The notes under the pieces are model-generated. The model was not told the DNA's origin. It was given only the letters and a program-made list of their open reading frames with translations, and did no database searches. A program made the position numbers and the translations under genes. This document shows positions 26,349-35,170 of a stretch of DNA of 64,000 nucleotides, piece after piece. The stretch comes from Maribacter luteus (GTDB taxonomy: Bacteria > Bacteroidota > Bacteroidia > Flavobacteriales > Flavobacteriaceae), in NCBI RefSeq assembly GCF_009674825.1, contig NZ_WKJH01000024.1, forward strand, positions 1-64,000, given 5' to 3'. Each line of letters starts with the position of its first letter. Position 1 is the stretch's first letter.

Positions 26349-28208
26349 TTACTGTTTTTCCACATTCACATAATACGCACCGATATTAACTCCGTCATCC
26401 AAGGTAAACTCTGTTATAAGTTTTGTTTCCCCTTTTTTTAAATCAACAGTGAATTCGACGTACTCAGCACTGGGGTCCACTTCTTTGGCGGACTCGTAAT
26501 CCTGTATAACCAGTTTTGCTTCCCGGACCGTCAAGGATTTACTCTTCTTGCTTTCCGTTACGCTTGTTCCGGGTTTTGCAGGGCGTACAGGGGCTTCTGC
26601 ATTCATTGGAAGATGTATTTCCTCTGGCCAACGACGTAGCTTAAATGTATAGGTTCCGCTTTCTTCCACTCTCACCAACCAGTAGCCGTTATCGACATAA
26701 CCCGTTCTGATATGCCTTTGATGCCATGGGCTCACCTTATCGGTATGCCAATCGTGACAATATAAATTTACCGGGTTTTCTGCCTCGTGCCCGATAATAA
26801 TATAAGGTTGATCTTTATAACTCGGTGAAATTTCCTCCCACCAAGCATCATAGGCCTTTTTAAACCCTGCCATTTTTTCGGGATGTTGTTCTGCGATATC
26901 CACCCGTTGCTCCGGATCGGTTTTCAGATCATACAGTTCGGTTCCATTGATTACCCGCCAATTCTTTTGCATTAAGGCAGTTCTTCGCCATGGTTCCGGA
27001 TTTTCTATACGCTGTGAATTGGTAATCACAATCCTGTCCTCAAATTCTTCAGTGTTGCCATTGATCAAAGGGACCAAACTTTTTCCATCGAACTTTAAAT
27101 CTTCTTTTACATTTAAACCACAAAGTTCAACCAAGGTCGGAAACACATCGTAGTGGGCAGTTAACTCATTGATGTCTTTCCCTGTTGTGATTCCCCCATT
27201 TTTCCAATGAATGAACAACGGTACACGGTGTCCTCCTTCGTACATACTGGCTTTTATGCCACGCATTCCCGAATTGTATCCTTTGGCAATAAAGCCATCC
27301 AACCGATCACCTCCTTTTTCGATTTTCGCCCCTGCAGCCGTACCATTGTCGGTGGTGAAGATGATTATGGTATTATCCATCAATTTTATGGACTCCAAAT
27401 AATCCACCAGCTTTCCGATATTCTCATCGACATTGGCGATCAACCCATAAAAGGCCGCATTTGGAATATTTTCGTTGTCTTTATAAGGATCCGAATATTT
27501 ATCGGCAACAAAATAAGGGGAATGTGCCGCATTGGTAGACAAATAACAAAAGAAAGGCTTGTTCTTGTTTTCTGCTATATAGTTTTTGGCATTTTCGAAC
27601 CACACATCTGTACAAAACCCTTCGTATTGCTCCAGTTTGCCATTGTGCATATAGGTATCATCAAAATAGTCATTGTCCCAATAATCCATGGTTTGTTCCT
27701 CTCCGCCCCCACCGTGGACCAATACTTCGTCAAAACCTTTGTCTTGGGGTCGGAATGGGTAATTATCCCCTAAATGCCATTTTCCAAAAATCCCGGTACT
27801 GTACCCATTTTCCTTAAAAACCTGTGCCATGGTGGTTTCCCGCTCTAAAATTAGGGAACGCCCATTCACGGTATGCCAAACCCCTGCCCTATTCGAATGA
27901 TGCCCCGTAAGAATCGCGGCTCTTGTCGGTGCACATGTAGGACTTACATGATAATCGGTAAAGCGGGCACTTTGTGCATGCAGACCATCGATATTCGGTG
28001 TTTTTATATATGGATTCCCCAGACTGGCGATATCCCCATACCCTTGGTCATCGACCATAATAAGAATCACATTGGGTTTTTCCTTTTGCTCTTTAACAGT
28101 GCTACATGACACAAAAAACAGGACGCAAAATGGCACTATAAGGGCATATACAATGCCTGTTTTCCGATGTAAGTACTTCTTCATTTTTATAATTAAATTG
28201 GTTTTCAT
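26349..28208 (-). CDS. Sulfatase S1 family, CAPTR type, with C-terminal beta domain
   Basis: This is a 619-residue predicted lipoprotein sulfatase (lipobox FFVSC at C35). The formylglycine site is C92 in TCAPTRAAILTG, where Thr replaces the more usual Ser of CxPSR; this form is known in active bacterial sulfatases. Metal motifs are MVDDQGYGD and FTTDNGTAAG, with GKWHLGDNYPF near residue 140. After the sulfatase core an extra domain of about 140 residues (about 475-619) contains HDWHTDKVSPWHQ and GTYTFKLRRWPEE, closely matched in the next sulfatase downstream (28349-30142). ATG codons at 28208 and 28184 both give a usable leader; the longer is listed. The GH141-like gene follows 88 bp later. 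Confidence 0.94.
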   Translation of the reverse strand: MKTNLIIKMKKYLHRKTGIVYALIVPFCVLFFVSCSTVKEQKEKPNVILIMVDDQGYGDIASLGNPYIKTPNIDGLHAQSARFTDYHVSPTCAPTRAAILTGHHSNRAGVWHTVNGRSLILERETTMAQVFKENGYSTGIFGKWHLGDNYPFRPQDKGFDEVLVHGGGGEEQTMDYWDNDYFDDTYMHNGKLEQYEGFCTDVWFENAKNYIAENKNKPFFCYLSTNAAHSPYFVADKYSDPYKDNENIPNAAFYGLIANVDENIGKLVDYLESIKLMDNTIIIFTTDNGTAAGAKIEKGGDRLDGFIAKGYNSGMRGIKASMYEGGHRVPLFIHWKNGGITTGKDINELTAHYDVFPTLVELCGLNVKEDLKFDGKSLVPLINGNTEEFEDRIVITNSQRIENPEPWRRTALMQKNWRVINGTELYDLKTDPEQRVDIAEQHPEKMAGFKKAYDAWWEEISPSYKDQPYIIIGHEAENPVNLYCHDWHTDKVSPWHQRHIRTGYVDNGYWLVRVEESGTYTFKLRRWPEEIHLPMNAEAPVRPAKPGTSVTESKKSKSLTVREAKLVIQDYESAKEVDPSAEYVEFTVDLKKGETKLITEFTLDDGVNIGAYYVNVEKQ

Positions 28209-28348
28209 TCCGTTATTACTTAATGTGTTTTAAAAGTAAAGTCTTTTTGGCCATTCCTGTATAACACATTGCCCTTTCCTTATAAATTATGCACATAACC
28301 CACAGTACAAAGGAAATGCATGACCTTGAAAAGTTAAAGGAAAGGGGG

Positions 28349-30142
28349 TTATTCAAGATGTACATAGTTATAATACACAGCTCCCTCTAACTTTCCGGCT
28401 GCATTGTAAAACCAAGTTTGAACAAATGCTGGGCCTTTTGGTAGCTCCTTAACCGTAAACCGAACACCATCGGCATTAGGTGCTACGTTCTTTGTTTTAT
28501 CGACATAGACCTTATCACCATTCCATATTTTAATACGTGCACTTGCAATTTCCAAGGCTTTACCCGACCCAGATGAAGTCAATGTCGTTTCAGCTTCGAT
28601 TTCTTTGGGCCAACGTCGAAGATCGAAAGTATAGGTACCTGGTTTATCAAATTCCACAGCGATAAATCCACTTCCTGTAGCTCCTTTTTTAACGTCGTCC
28701 TGATGCCAAATTACGGTACCATGAAAGTCATGGGCATGAAGGACCGTTATTGGCTCTTCGGGGTGGCCGATCCCAATGCGTGTATATTCATTGGATCGTT
28801 CATCAACAAGTTGCCACCATTTTTCATATGCTCCTTTTAAATCCGAAATAATGTCCTTGTTTTCTGGATTATGGATTACGTCCTTCAGCTGTTTTTCATC
28901 GACCAATACATCATAAAGCTCCCAGTCAGCATCCGCACTATTTCTAATTAAGCGCCATTTATGGGTTATTGCATCACCTTTCCAAATATCCTTTTTTACG
29001 GAAAGTTTTTTATACTTTTCCGGAAATTCCGTCCACATGTCATTAATGGTAACCGTCCTATTCTTGTAATCTTCCGGATCGTTCGAGGGATCATCATCCA
29101 AAAAAGGCTTGAAACTTCGTCCTCGGATTTTCAGCTTTTCGGGCCGATCAGGGACGTCGTTGAAACCTAGGACATCCATAAAGGTTGGAAGCCAGTCTAT
29201 ATGCGCTGTAAGTGGTATTATTTCCCTTCCTTTACCATCACCTCCAAGCCCTCCATCGGCCCACCGAATAAAGCAGGGCACCCTTGTACCCCCGTCATAA
29301 TTGGAACCCTTACCGCCACGAAGGTAGGTGCCCCCACCATTATCCGTAGTAAAAACAAGTAGGGTATTATCCGCAATTCCACGATCGTCCAGGAATTGGA
29401 GTAACCGCCCGAAGTTCTTGTCAATATTTTCGATCGTTCCCGTTTTGGCACTTACCCCGTCACGCGCATCCGGTGGCATTACGTGGGGTGCGTGTGCCGT
29501 ACCCAATGGAATATAGGCAAAAAAGGGTTTTTCCCGCTTGATGTATTCATCCATGAAATCCATGGCACGATTCATAAAAAAATTTGTCGTAAAGGCCCCT
29601 TTGATCCCATCATCCTCATCGGTCATTTCCACCAGAGTATCATTCACCCATATATGAGCGGCATTATTGGTGTTTCCCCAATAATCGGGCTGTTGCCCGG
29701 TACCTCCTCCCTTAATCCAAGCTACATATTCAAAACCCCTGTCTTTAGGTCGAAAAGGGTAATTATCCCCTAAATGCCATTTAAAGAACAATCCGGTAGC
29801 ATAGCCATTGGCTTTAAAAATATCGGCCATGGTTATTTCATCGGCACGCATCATGTTTCGGCCATTGATAGTATGCCATACCCCCACCACATCACTGGGT
29901 CGCCCTGTTAAAAGTGCAGCCCGCGTTGGGGAACAACTTGGGGAAACATGAAAATCGGTCAATCGGACCGATTCTTTCGCAAAAGTGTCGATATTCGGAG
30001 TTTGAGGTCCATTGGGATTGTAATATGAAAACGCTTTATGACTTATATCGTCGGGCATTACAAAAATCACATTCGGTCGTTCCTGGGAAAATACCCAGCC
30101 TACCATGAATGAGAATACTATACCTATTCCAAATTTTTTCAT
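28349..30142 (-). CDS. Sulfatase S1 family, CSPTR type, with C-terminal beta domain
   Basis: This 597-residue exported sulfatase is the tandem relative of the 26349-28208 product. The formylglycine site is C70 in SCSPTRAALLTG. The first metal motif is VMPDDISHKAF, lacking the usual DQGYGD glycines but keeping both Asp. The lysine motif reads LFFKWHLGDNYPF, and the second metal motif is FTTDNGGGTYLRGG. The C-terminal extra domain contains HDFHGTVIWHQDD and GTYTFDLRRWPKE, in register with its neighbour. The shared tail may bind substrate or hold the active-site rim. The signal peptide ends at VFSQ. It begins 12 bp after the stop of the third sulfatase of the run. Confidence 0.94.
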   Translation of the reverse strand: MKKFGIGIVFSFMVGWVFSQERPNVIFVMPDDISHKAFSYYNPNGPQTPNIDTFAKESVRLTDFHVSPSCSPTRAALLTGRPSDVVGVWHTINGRNMMRADEITMADIFKANGYATGLFFKWHLGDNYPFRPKDRGFEYVAWIKGGGTGQQPDYWGNTNNAAHIWVNDTLVEMTDEDDGIKGAFTTNFFMNRAMDFMDEYIKREKPFFAYIPLGTAHAPHVMPPDARDGVSAKTGTIENIDKNFGRLLQFLDDRGIADNTLLVFTTDNGGGTYLRGGKGSNYDGGTRVPCFIRWADGGLGGDGKGREIIPLTAHIDWLPTFMDVLGFNDVPDRPEKLKIRGRSFKPFLDDDPSNDPEDYKNRTVTINDMWTEFPEKYKKLSVKKDIWKGDAITHKWRLIRNSADADWELYDVLVDEKQLKDVIHNPENKDIISDLKGAYEKWWQLVDERSNEYTRIGIGHPEEPITVLHAHDFHGTVIWHQDDVKKGATGSGFIAVEFDKPGTYTFDLRRWPKEIEAETTLTSSGSGKALEIASARIKIWNGDKVYVDKTKNVAPNADGVRFTVKELPKGPAFVQTWFYNAAGKLEGAVYYNYVHLE

Positions 30143-30154
30143 TTCATTTTCTTT

Positions 30155-31627
30155 TTATGGTTTCCTATCATAGGCCCTGTCCAACTTCGCCTCCAATTGG
30201 TCGTTAAGTTTGCTGACCAACTCTGGGTTCTCAGCGGCGATATTCTGGATTTCGGATGGGTCCTCTCGATGATCATAGAGTTCAACTTCCCCACTACTAT
30301 GTTGTATAAAACGATAGTTATCCGTTCTTAGGGTCGTTGCTTCTGAAGTATAAGCCACTGCCGAATGTCCTTTCGATTGTGGATTTTGAATGTTCGATAC
30401 AAGTGAACTGCCATGTATATCGTCGGGTTTAGGGAGTTCGGTCAAATCGCACAACGTCGGGAAAATATCCAAAGATTCCACGATTGCATCACTTTGTTTT
30501 CCGGGATTTCCCATTTGGGGATCATAAACGATAAGCGGTGAACGAAGCGATTCTTCGAACAGACTGTGTTTGCCCCAAATAGCATGTTCGCCCAAATGCC
30601 ATCCATGATCCCCCCATAAAACGACTACGGTATTTTTATCGGCACCGGTTTCTTTTAATTTTTTTAGAATATCCCCAACATGTTTGTCCGCATAACTTAC
30701 ACATGCGGCATAGTACTTCTTCAGTTCCAAAGCAAACTCCTTATCTTCCCTTGGATCTTTACCCCAACGATCATAAGCCATAAATTCGTTGGAACCATGC
30801 CAAGTTGTTTTCCCTTTGGGTTTTTCAGGGTGCAACGGTAAAGGAATGGTAACTCCATCATAGCGCTCCAGGTACTTTTTTGGAACCCCAAACGGCAAAT
30901 GGGGTTTAATAAGGCCGATGGCCAAAAAGAAGGGTTCCCTTCCTGACGCCAATTCTTCGAGTTGTTTTAGTCCTTCCTCGGCAATAAGGCCATCTGGATA
31001 ACTTGTGTCCTTATCGTCCACCGTCTCCAAGACATCCCGTTGACCGGACTTCCTTACTTTTCCATACGATAGACCATGCATTGCACCCCGGGGTGTTTCC
31101 CATGCACCAACCGGCATTAAATGCCTATCCCAAGCGTTGGGCATTTCAGGTAGGGTATCATTGTCCCAGTCGACTCCCCCACGCCCTCCTGGATGATGGG
31201 ATACCTTGCCTACCGATACCGTGGTATACCCATTTTTACGAAACCATTCGGGCATACTGGGCATGACTTGATATGGGTTCTTGGCCATATCCATTGCACG
31301 GGAAAATAAGGCCTGGTTGGAATGCTGCCTATATTGCACCCCATATTGCCCTGTAAGCATGGTATAACGGGAAGGCCCACAACTAGGTGCACTTACATAA
31401 TGACGGGAAAAAGGACGTCCTATGGATGCCAAATGATCTATATTGGGGGACTTCACATAAGAAGCACCAAAGGAATTCAATTCAGGGCGTAGATCATCGA
31501 TACAGATAAGCAGTACATTCTTTCTCACCCTTTCCCCTATTTGTGTTTTATCACCTTTCCCACCGTTGCAGGCTGTGAGAATAAACATAAATACAAAGGA
31601 CAGATTCTGAACCCTGATGCTTATCAT
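30155..31627 (-). CDS. Sulfatase S1 family, iduronate-2-sulfatase-like
   Basis: This is a 490-residue predicted lipoprotein (LTAC, C20) with the pattern of the S1_7 iduronate-2-sulfatase group. It opens with [17 protein letters not shown], has the formylglycine site C83 in [12 protein letters not shown], then [10 protein letters not shown] in place of GKWHLG, and [15 protein letters not shown] and [12 protein letters not shown], all typical of that group. Marine members act on 2-sulfated uronic acids or on sulfated galactans, including ulvan- and carrageenan-type substrates, so a sulfated uronic residue is a fair guess. It is the first gene of a three-sulfatase run and lies just after a terminator at 31749-31785, so a promoter in 31628-31748 is likely although none could be named. 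Confidence 0.94.
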   Translation of the reverse strand: MISIRVQNLSFVFMFILTACNGGKGDKTQIGERVRKNVLLICIDDLRPELNSFGASYVKSPNIDHLASIGRPFSRHYVSAPSCGPSRYTMLTGQYGVQYRQHSNQALFSRAMDMAKNPYQVMPSMPEWFRKNGYTTVSVGKVSHHPGGRGGVDWDNDTLPEMPNAWDRHLMPVGAWETPRGAMHGLSYGKVRKSGQRDVLETVDDKDTSYPDGLIAEEGLKQLEELASGREPFFLAIGLIKPHLPFGVPKKYLERYDGVTIPLPLHPEKPKGKTTWHGSNEFMAYDRWGKDPREDKEFALELKKYYAACVSYADKHVGDILKKLKETGADKNTVVVLWGDHGWHLGEHAIWGKHSLFEESLRSPLIVYDPQMGNPGKQSDAIVESLDIFPTLCDLTELPKPDDIHGSSLVSNIQNPQSKGHSAVAYTSEATTLRTDNYRFIQHSSGEVELYDHREDPSEIQNIAAENPELVSKLNDQLEAKLDRAYDRKP

Positions 31628-31748
31628 TTTAATTGTTTGGCTTTATAAAAACTTCTTAGCCCTAAAATTAAACGTCATCCTTAAATTAAAATATAAACTA
31701 TGGTTCAAGTTCGATAACTATAAAGTCATGTAAAGGAAGTCCTATAAC

Positions 31749-31785
31749 AAAAAGAACCTTGATGACTTAATAACCATCAAGGTTC
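31749..31785 (-). terminator. Intrinsic terminator after GH39 copy 2
   Basis: A perfect 11-bp stem joins 31754-31764 (GAACCTTGATG on the plus strand) to 31775-31785 (CATCAAGGTTC) across a 10-base loop. On the minus strand it is followed by five T residues (31753-31749). It lies 59 bases after the stop of the second GH39 gene and would end that transcript before the sulfatase run. A run of nine A (plus strand, 31786-31794) flanks the other side. Confidence 0.75.
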
Positions 31786-31843
31786 AAAAAAAAATCATCG
31801 GTCTGTTCGACCTGATGCGATTACAGGTTGTGGTGCCGTCAAC

Positions 31844-33478
31844 TTAATTGACCTGTTCAATCAAAACCAAACTCCAAGGAGAAAGCACCCTATCTATTTT
31901 CAACAATCCTTTTTCATCGGCAGTAAGTATTTCGGTCTTTAAATTTTCAGCGTATTGCTTCATCACTTTGATCTGTTCACGTGTCGGGGGTTCAGGTTTT
32001 CCCATTTTTTCCCAGTAATCGTAAATGTTACCGTGATCTTTATCCAAGGTTTCCAACTTAAATTGGGTACCTGGTTTTAAATCGGTCAGTTGCATGGTTA
32101 ACCGGCGTGTTGAACCTTTCTCGAATTTATCTATCTTTTTAATACTTGAAGGTACTGCATTGTATTGGTCTTCCGGATAATTATAGGCCAAAGCCACGAC
32201 TTTACCATCACCTGATTTACGGCTCACGAATACATAATCGTTCTTAAACAACTTTTCATCACCTAACTGGTGCAGCATTCGGTAAGCATGATACGATGGC
32301 TTTACCAATCCTTGGTAGTTGATCATACCAAAACCACCGTGAAAGATGCTTTCTCCGCCTCCTTTTTCCTCAAAAATATCAGTAAACGTCCAAAAGGCCA
32401 AAGAGTTTGCCAATCCAATACAGTCTAAATTCACTTTGGCAATATATGCTGCAGGTGGTAAAAAATCGTGCATGGCATCGCGACTGTTCGGACTCGTATT
32501 CCATTCGGTTAAATGAATTTCGGCATTTGGATAGGCACTATTTTCAATCACTTTGTTTAGCCATTCCATATCATCCTTTGTAGAATTCACGTAGCGTGAA
32601 AAGTCCTTTCCTTTTCCTGTGGTAGGATTGAAAGGATAATCGGTTGGATACGGATGTGTCGATACAAAATCCACCGGCAATTTCTCTTTTTCACAATACT
32701 TCAAAAAGTCTTCTATCCAAGAGCCTTTCCATTGCAAATCGTTGATATTATCCGCTGTAAACGTGATCAAATCCCCATCCCTACTTTCCACTTCACCATC
32801 GTACCTTCCATCTGCCACGAAGTTACTGCTGGAAGGACCTCCTACCTTTAAACGCTTATCTACAACGCGTACGGCCAATACCGATTGTTTGTACAGTTCA
32901 AAATATTGCGACTTGGTGCCATCGAAAAATCCATAATGCAGATTCGGTTCGTTCCAAACCTCAAAATACCATGTAAGCACCTCATCAATACCGTATCGGT
33001 CTACACAGTGTTGTGTAAAGGCCTTTACCAAATTGTGCCATTCATCGAATTTGGATTCGTCCGGGGTAATATTCGCTTTCCACCAAAACTGGGTCTTGCT
33101 GTTTTCGGCAGCCAATGGTTTTGGAAAAAATGCCAGTTCCACAAATGGCCGTACATTTAAATCGAGCATTCTATCGAATAGATCATCGATGTATTGCCAA
33201 TTGTAGGTGTATGTGCCGTTTTTTTCAAAAACCGGGAACATATCGTCATGGAAGATGCCATGAAAACGCACATATTCAAACCCACAGTTTTGTTGGACTT
33301 TTTCCAATTGCTCCAACCATCCGGCGCGTAACCCTTCGTTGGCACGCCCGGCCCCAACACTTTTGCTCCAGAAGTGCTCGAACTGTTCCCCTTTTTCTTT
33401 TGAACTCACTGAAATGCCCTGTGATACACCCACTTTTACCTGTGTCAACAGTAGTGCAAGTACTAATACTCTTTTCAT
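31844..33478 (-). CDS. Glycoside hydrolase family 39 beta-xylosidase-like, copy 2
   Basis: This is an exported GH39 enzyme of 544 residues, strikingly similar to the 5153-6796 product. The shared runs include GAGRANEGLRAGWLEQLE, NCGFEYVRFHG, FTQHCVDRYGI, WYFEVWNEPNL (acid/base Glu), PVDFVSTHPYPTDY, HLTEWNTSP (nucleophile Glu), the FHGGFGMIN segment and the final PWSLVLIEQVN. Small differences lie in the DGTKSQYFE surroundings and a loop after GKGKDFSRYVNS. Two copies in one locus suggest two xylose linkages or two stages of depolymerisation. The leader MKRVLVLALLLTQVKVGVSQ is a standard signal peptide. The gene follows beta-helix paralogue C by 110 bp and ends at a clear terminator. Confidence 0.95.
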   Translation of the reverse strand: MKRVLVLALLLTQVKVGVSQGISVSSKEKGEQFEHFWSKSVGAGRANEGLRAGWLEQLEKVQQNCGFEYVRFHGIFHDDMFPVFEKNGTYTYNWQYIDDLFDRMLDLNVRPFVELAFFPKPLAAENSKTQFWWKANITPDESKFDEWHNLVKAFTQHCVDRYGIDEVLTWYFEVWNEPNLHYGFFDGTKSQYFELYKQSVLAVRVVDKRLKVGGPSSSNFVADGRYDGEVESRDGDLITFTADNINDLQWKGSWIEDFLKYCEKEKLPVDFVSTHPYPTDYPFNPTTGKGKDFSRYVNSTKDDMEWLNKVIENSAYPNAEIHLTEWNTSPNSRDAMHDFLPPAAYIAKVNLDCIGLANSLAFWTFTDIFEEKGGGESIFHGGFGMINYQGLVKPSYHAYRMLHQLGDEKLFKNDYVFVSRKSGDGKVVALAYNYPEDQYNAVPSSIKKIDKFEKGSTRRLTMQLTDLKPGTQFKLETLDKDHGNIYDYWEKMGKPEPPTREQIKVMKQYAENLKTEILTADEKGLLKIDRVLSPWSLVLIEQVN

Positions 33479-33588
33479 ATTTCGTATTTATAATTTAAAA
33501 TGCTTGTCCTAGTTTCAACTTTAAAACCTCTAAGTAATTTCGGTTTAAATAGAATAAACTATATTCCTTTTTTACTTAAAATTTTCGC

Positions 33589-34995
33589 TTAACGTTTGGT
33601 ACGATTACTTTCATTTACCACATTTTCCGATTTGGTAGCTTCACGTACTTTTCCAATACTTTTTACTTTTAAATGCTCCGTACCTTTAAACTTGATCAAT
33701 TCTGCTGAAGTTTGATTATCCAATGTAATATAGGTAGCATGCATTTTCGCATTTTCATTGAAATTGCCATAGCCTTCCCATACCGACAACTTGATTGCCA
33801 TAGTATCCGGGATATATTCCTTAGCCTTTGTTTTTATCACCACATGATGTCCGGTGCCATTTATTTTTGCCAATAAATCATTGGCCATTCCATTTCTACT
33901 ATCCAGAATGGTCATTTCTACGCGAGCATTTTTAGCATTGGTATAAGGAATACAAAACGCTTCGCCATATTTAGCATCTGCACTACAATTAATCAAAGTA
34001 TCTTCATTCCCCACGTTATAGCCTGTTGCCACACAATCGCGCACCACACAATCGATAACCTTATCTCCCGAGGTACTCAATCCTGTACAAATCCCCCTTC
34101 GCATTTGGGTAACCGTACAGCCTTTAACGGTGGTATTTAGCGTTTTATGTCCATTATATTCTGGGTACATACGTATGCCGTCCTCGCTAAGGGAGATGAT
34201 TTCCCCTGGCAAAATTTTACCATCTTCGGCAACTATGGTACCTTCTATATAATTGCCCTTACCTGCATAAAATTTCTTGTCGAACCCATACCCAGATGTT
34301 TCGGCAAGCATAGCATCGGTAGTTCGAAGGAGTCCATCGACCTGACAGTTTTCAATCAACGTATTTTCCGCGCCTTGTAAAAATATGGCATGCCCCATGG
34401 CTCTCATATGGACCTTACAACCTAGCAGTTTTACATTTTTTGCTGGATATCCTATGCGAATACCATTCATCTTCCGCACATCGTTGCCCCCTAGTCCGTA
34501 TAAATACCCATACCCCCAAGGACTTGAACCTGTTGTTCGCACCTCAACATCCTTTAAGGTCACATTTTCCCCAACAAGGTTGAAAATTTTGTTTTTGCTC
34601 TGTCTACCAGGGGTATCCCCATAGGTTTCAATGTATAAGCCTTCCAAGGTTACGTTTTTCCCAGATATTTCGATGGCACAATACATGCTATTACCGTCAT
34701 CACTTTTAATTAAATCCGGACGACTGAACAGTTTGGTATCTACCATAAACCTAGCCCCTCTCATATCGAAATAGGAATCATTCCCGGTAATTTCGATAAA
34801 CCTGATTTTTTCGGCCGAATCGATTTGATAGTTCCCTTCCTTCAACTTTACGTTTACGTTATCTTGATCCAAATATTTTTTAAATTCGGATAGCGTATTT
34901 ACCCCAATAATTGTTTTCTTATTGTCTGTCGATTGTGCTCGACATGAAAAAAACAACAACAAAACAGAAAACACAATAAGCATTTGTTTAATCAT
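33589..34995 (-). CDS. Beta-helix lipoprotein, paralogue C of a three-member family
   Basis: This is the most diverged member of the family at 13837-15192 and 16308-17645. From ATG 34995 it has about 468 residues with lipobox FFSC (C18). The conserved landmarks remain in order: GSSPWGYGYLYG, VHMRAMGHAIFLQGAEN, IENCQVDGLLRT and TTDAMLAETSGYGF, then ISLSEDGIRMYP (paralogue A has KSLCEDGFRTYG). The frame stays open to an ATG at 35058, but those extra codons overlap a relic in another frame (35009-35128) and would place 21 residues before the leader, so 34995 is preferred. Function is unknown; the conserved K/R, H and E positions suggest a catalytic beta-helix acting on a uronic glycan. Confidence 0.8.
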   Translation of the reverse strand: MIKQMLIVFSVLLLFFSCRAQSTDNKKTIIGVNTLSEFKKYLDQDNVNVKLKEGNYQIDSAEKIRFIEITGNDSYFDMRGARFMVDTKLFSRPDLIKSDDGNSMYCAIEISGKNVTLEGLYIETYGDTPGRQSKNKIFNLVGENVTLKDVEVRTTGSSPWGYGYLYGLGGNDVRKMNGIRIGYPAKNVKLLGCKVHMRAMGHAIFLQGAENTLIENCQVDGLLRTTDAMLAETSGYGFDKKFYAGKGNYIEGTIVAEDGKILPGEIISLSEDGIRMYPEYNGHKTLNTTVKGCTVTQMRRGICTGLSTSGDKVIDCVVRDCVATGYNVGNEDTLINCSADAKYGEAFCIPYTNAKNARVEMTILDSRNGMANDLLAKINGTGHHVVIKTKAKEYIPDTMAIKLSVWEGYGNFNENAKMHATYITLDNQTSAELIKFKGTEHLKVKSIGKVREATKSENVVNESNRTKR

Positions 34996-35008
34996 TAATA
35001 TATATTTT

Positions 35009-35128
35009 TTAGAATTGTTTGAATTGAATATCCTTAACAATTTCGATTGAAATAACATTTTTCACCTCAACCTTTTTGCCTTCAGTTTTACCTGAGTTGC
35101 AGGCACGAATGCCGGCTTTACCAGTAGG
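35009..35128 (-). pseudogene. Relic 3' end of a GH28-like gene
   Basis: Between the GH43 stop and the beta-helix paralogue C start, a minus-strand frame reads 39 codons to a TAA at 35009-35011. Its end, GKKVEVKNVISIEIVKDIQF, aligns without gaps to the C-terminus of the GH28-like protein at 36859-38409, which reads GKKVQAKQVNSNEFVKNVQF; 12 of these 20 positions are identical and most others are conservative. The following K is also shared. A TAA lies just upstream in frame and there is no start codon, so this is a leftover gene end. Its base composition looks less AT-rich than the neighbouring GH43/GH28 pair. I infer a deletion or replacement of an older GH28-like gene. Confidence 0.7.
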
Positions 35129-35170
35129 TTACATTAGATTATAGACAGACTTAATTCAAAAATTAATTAT

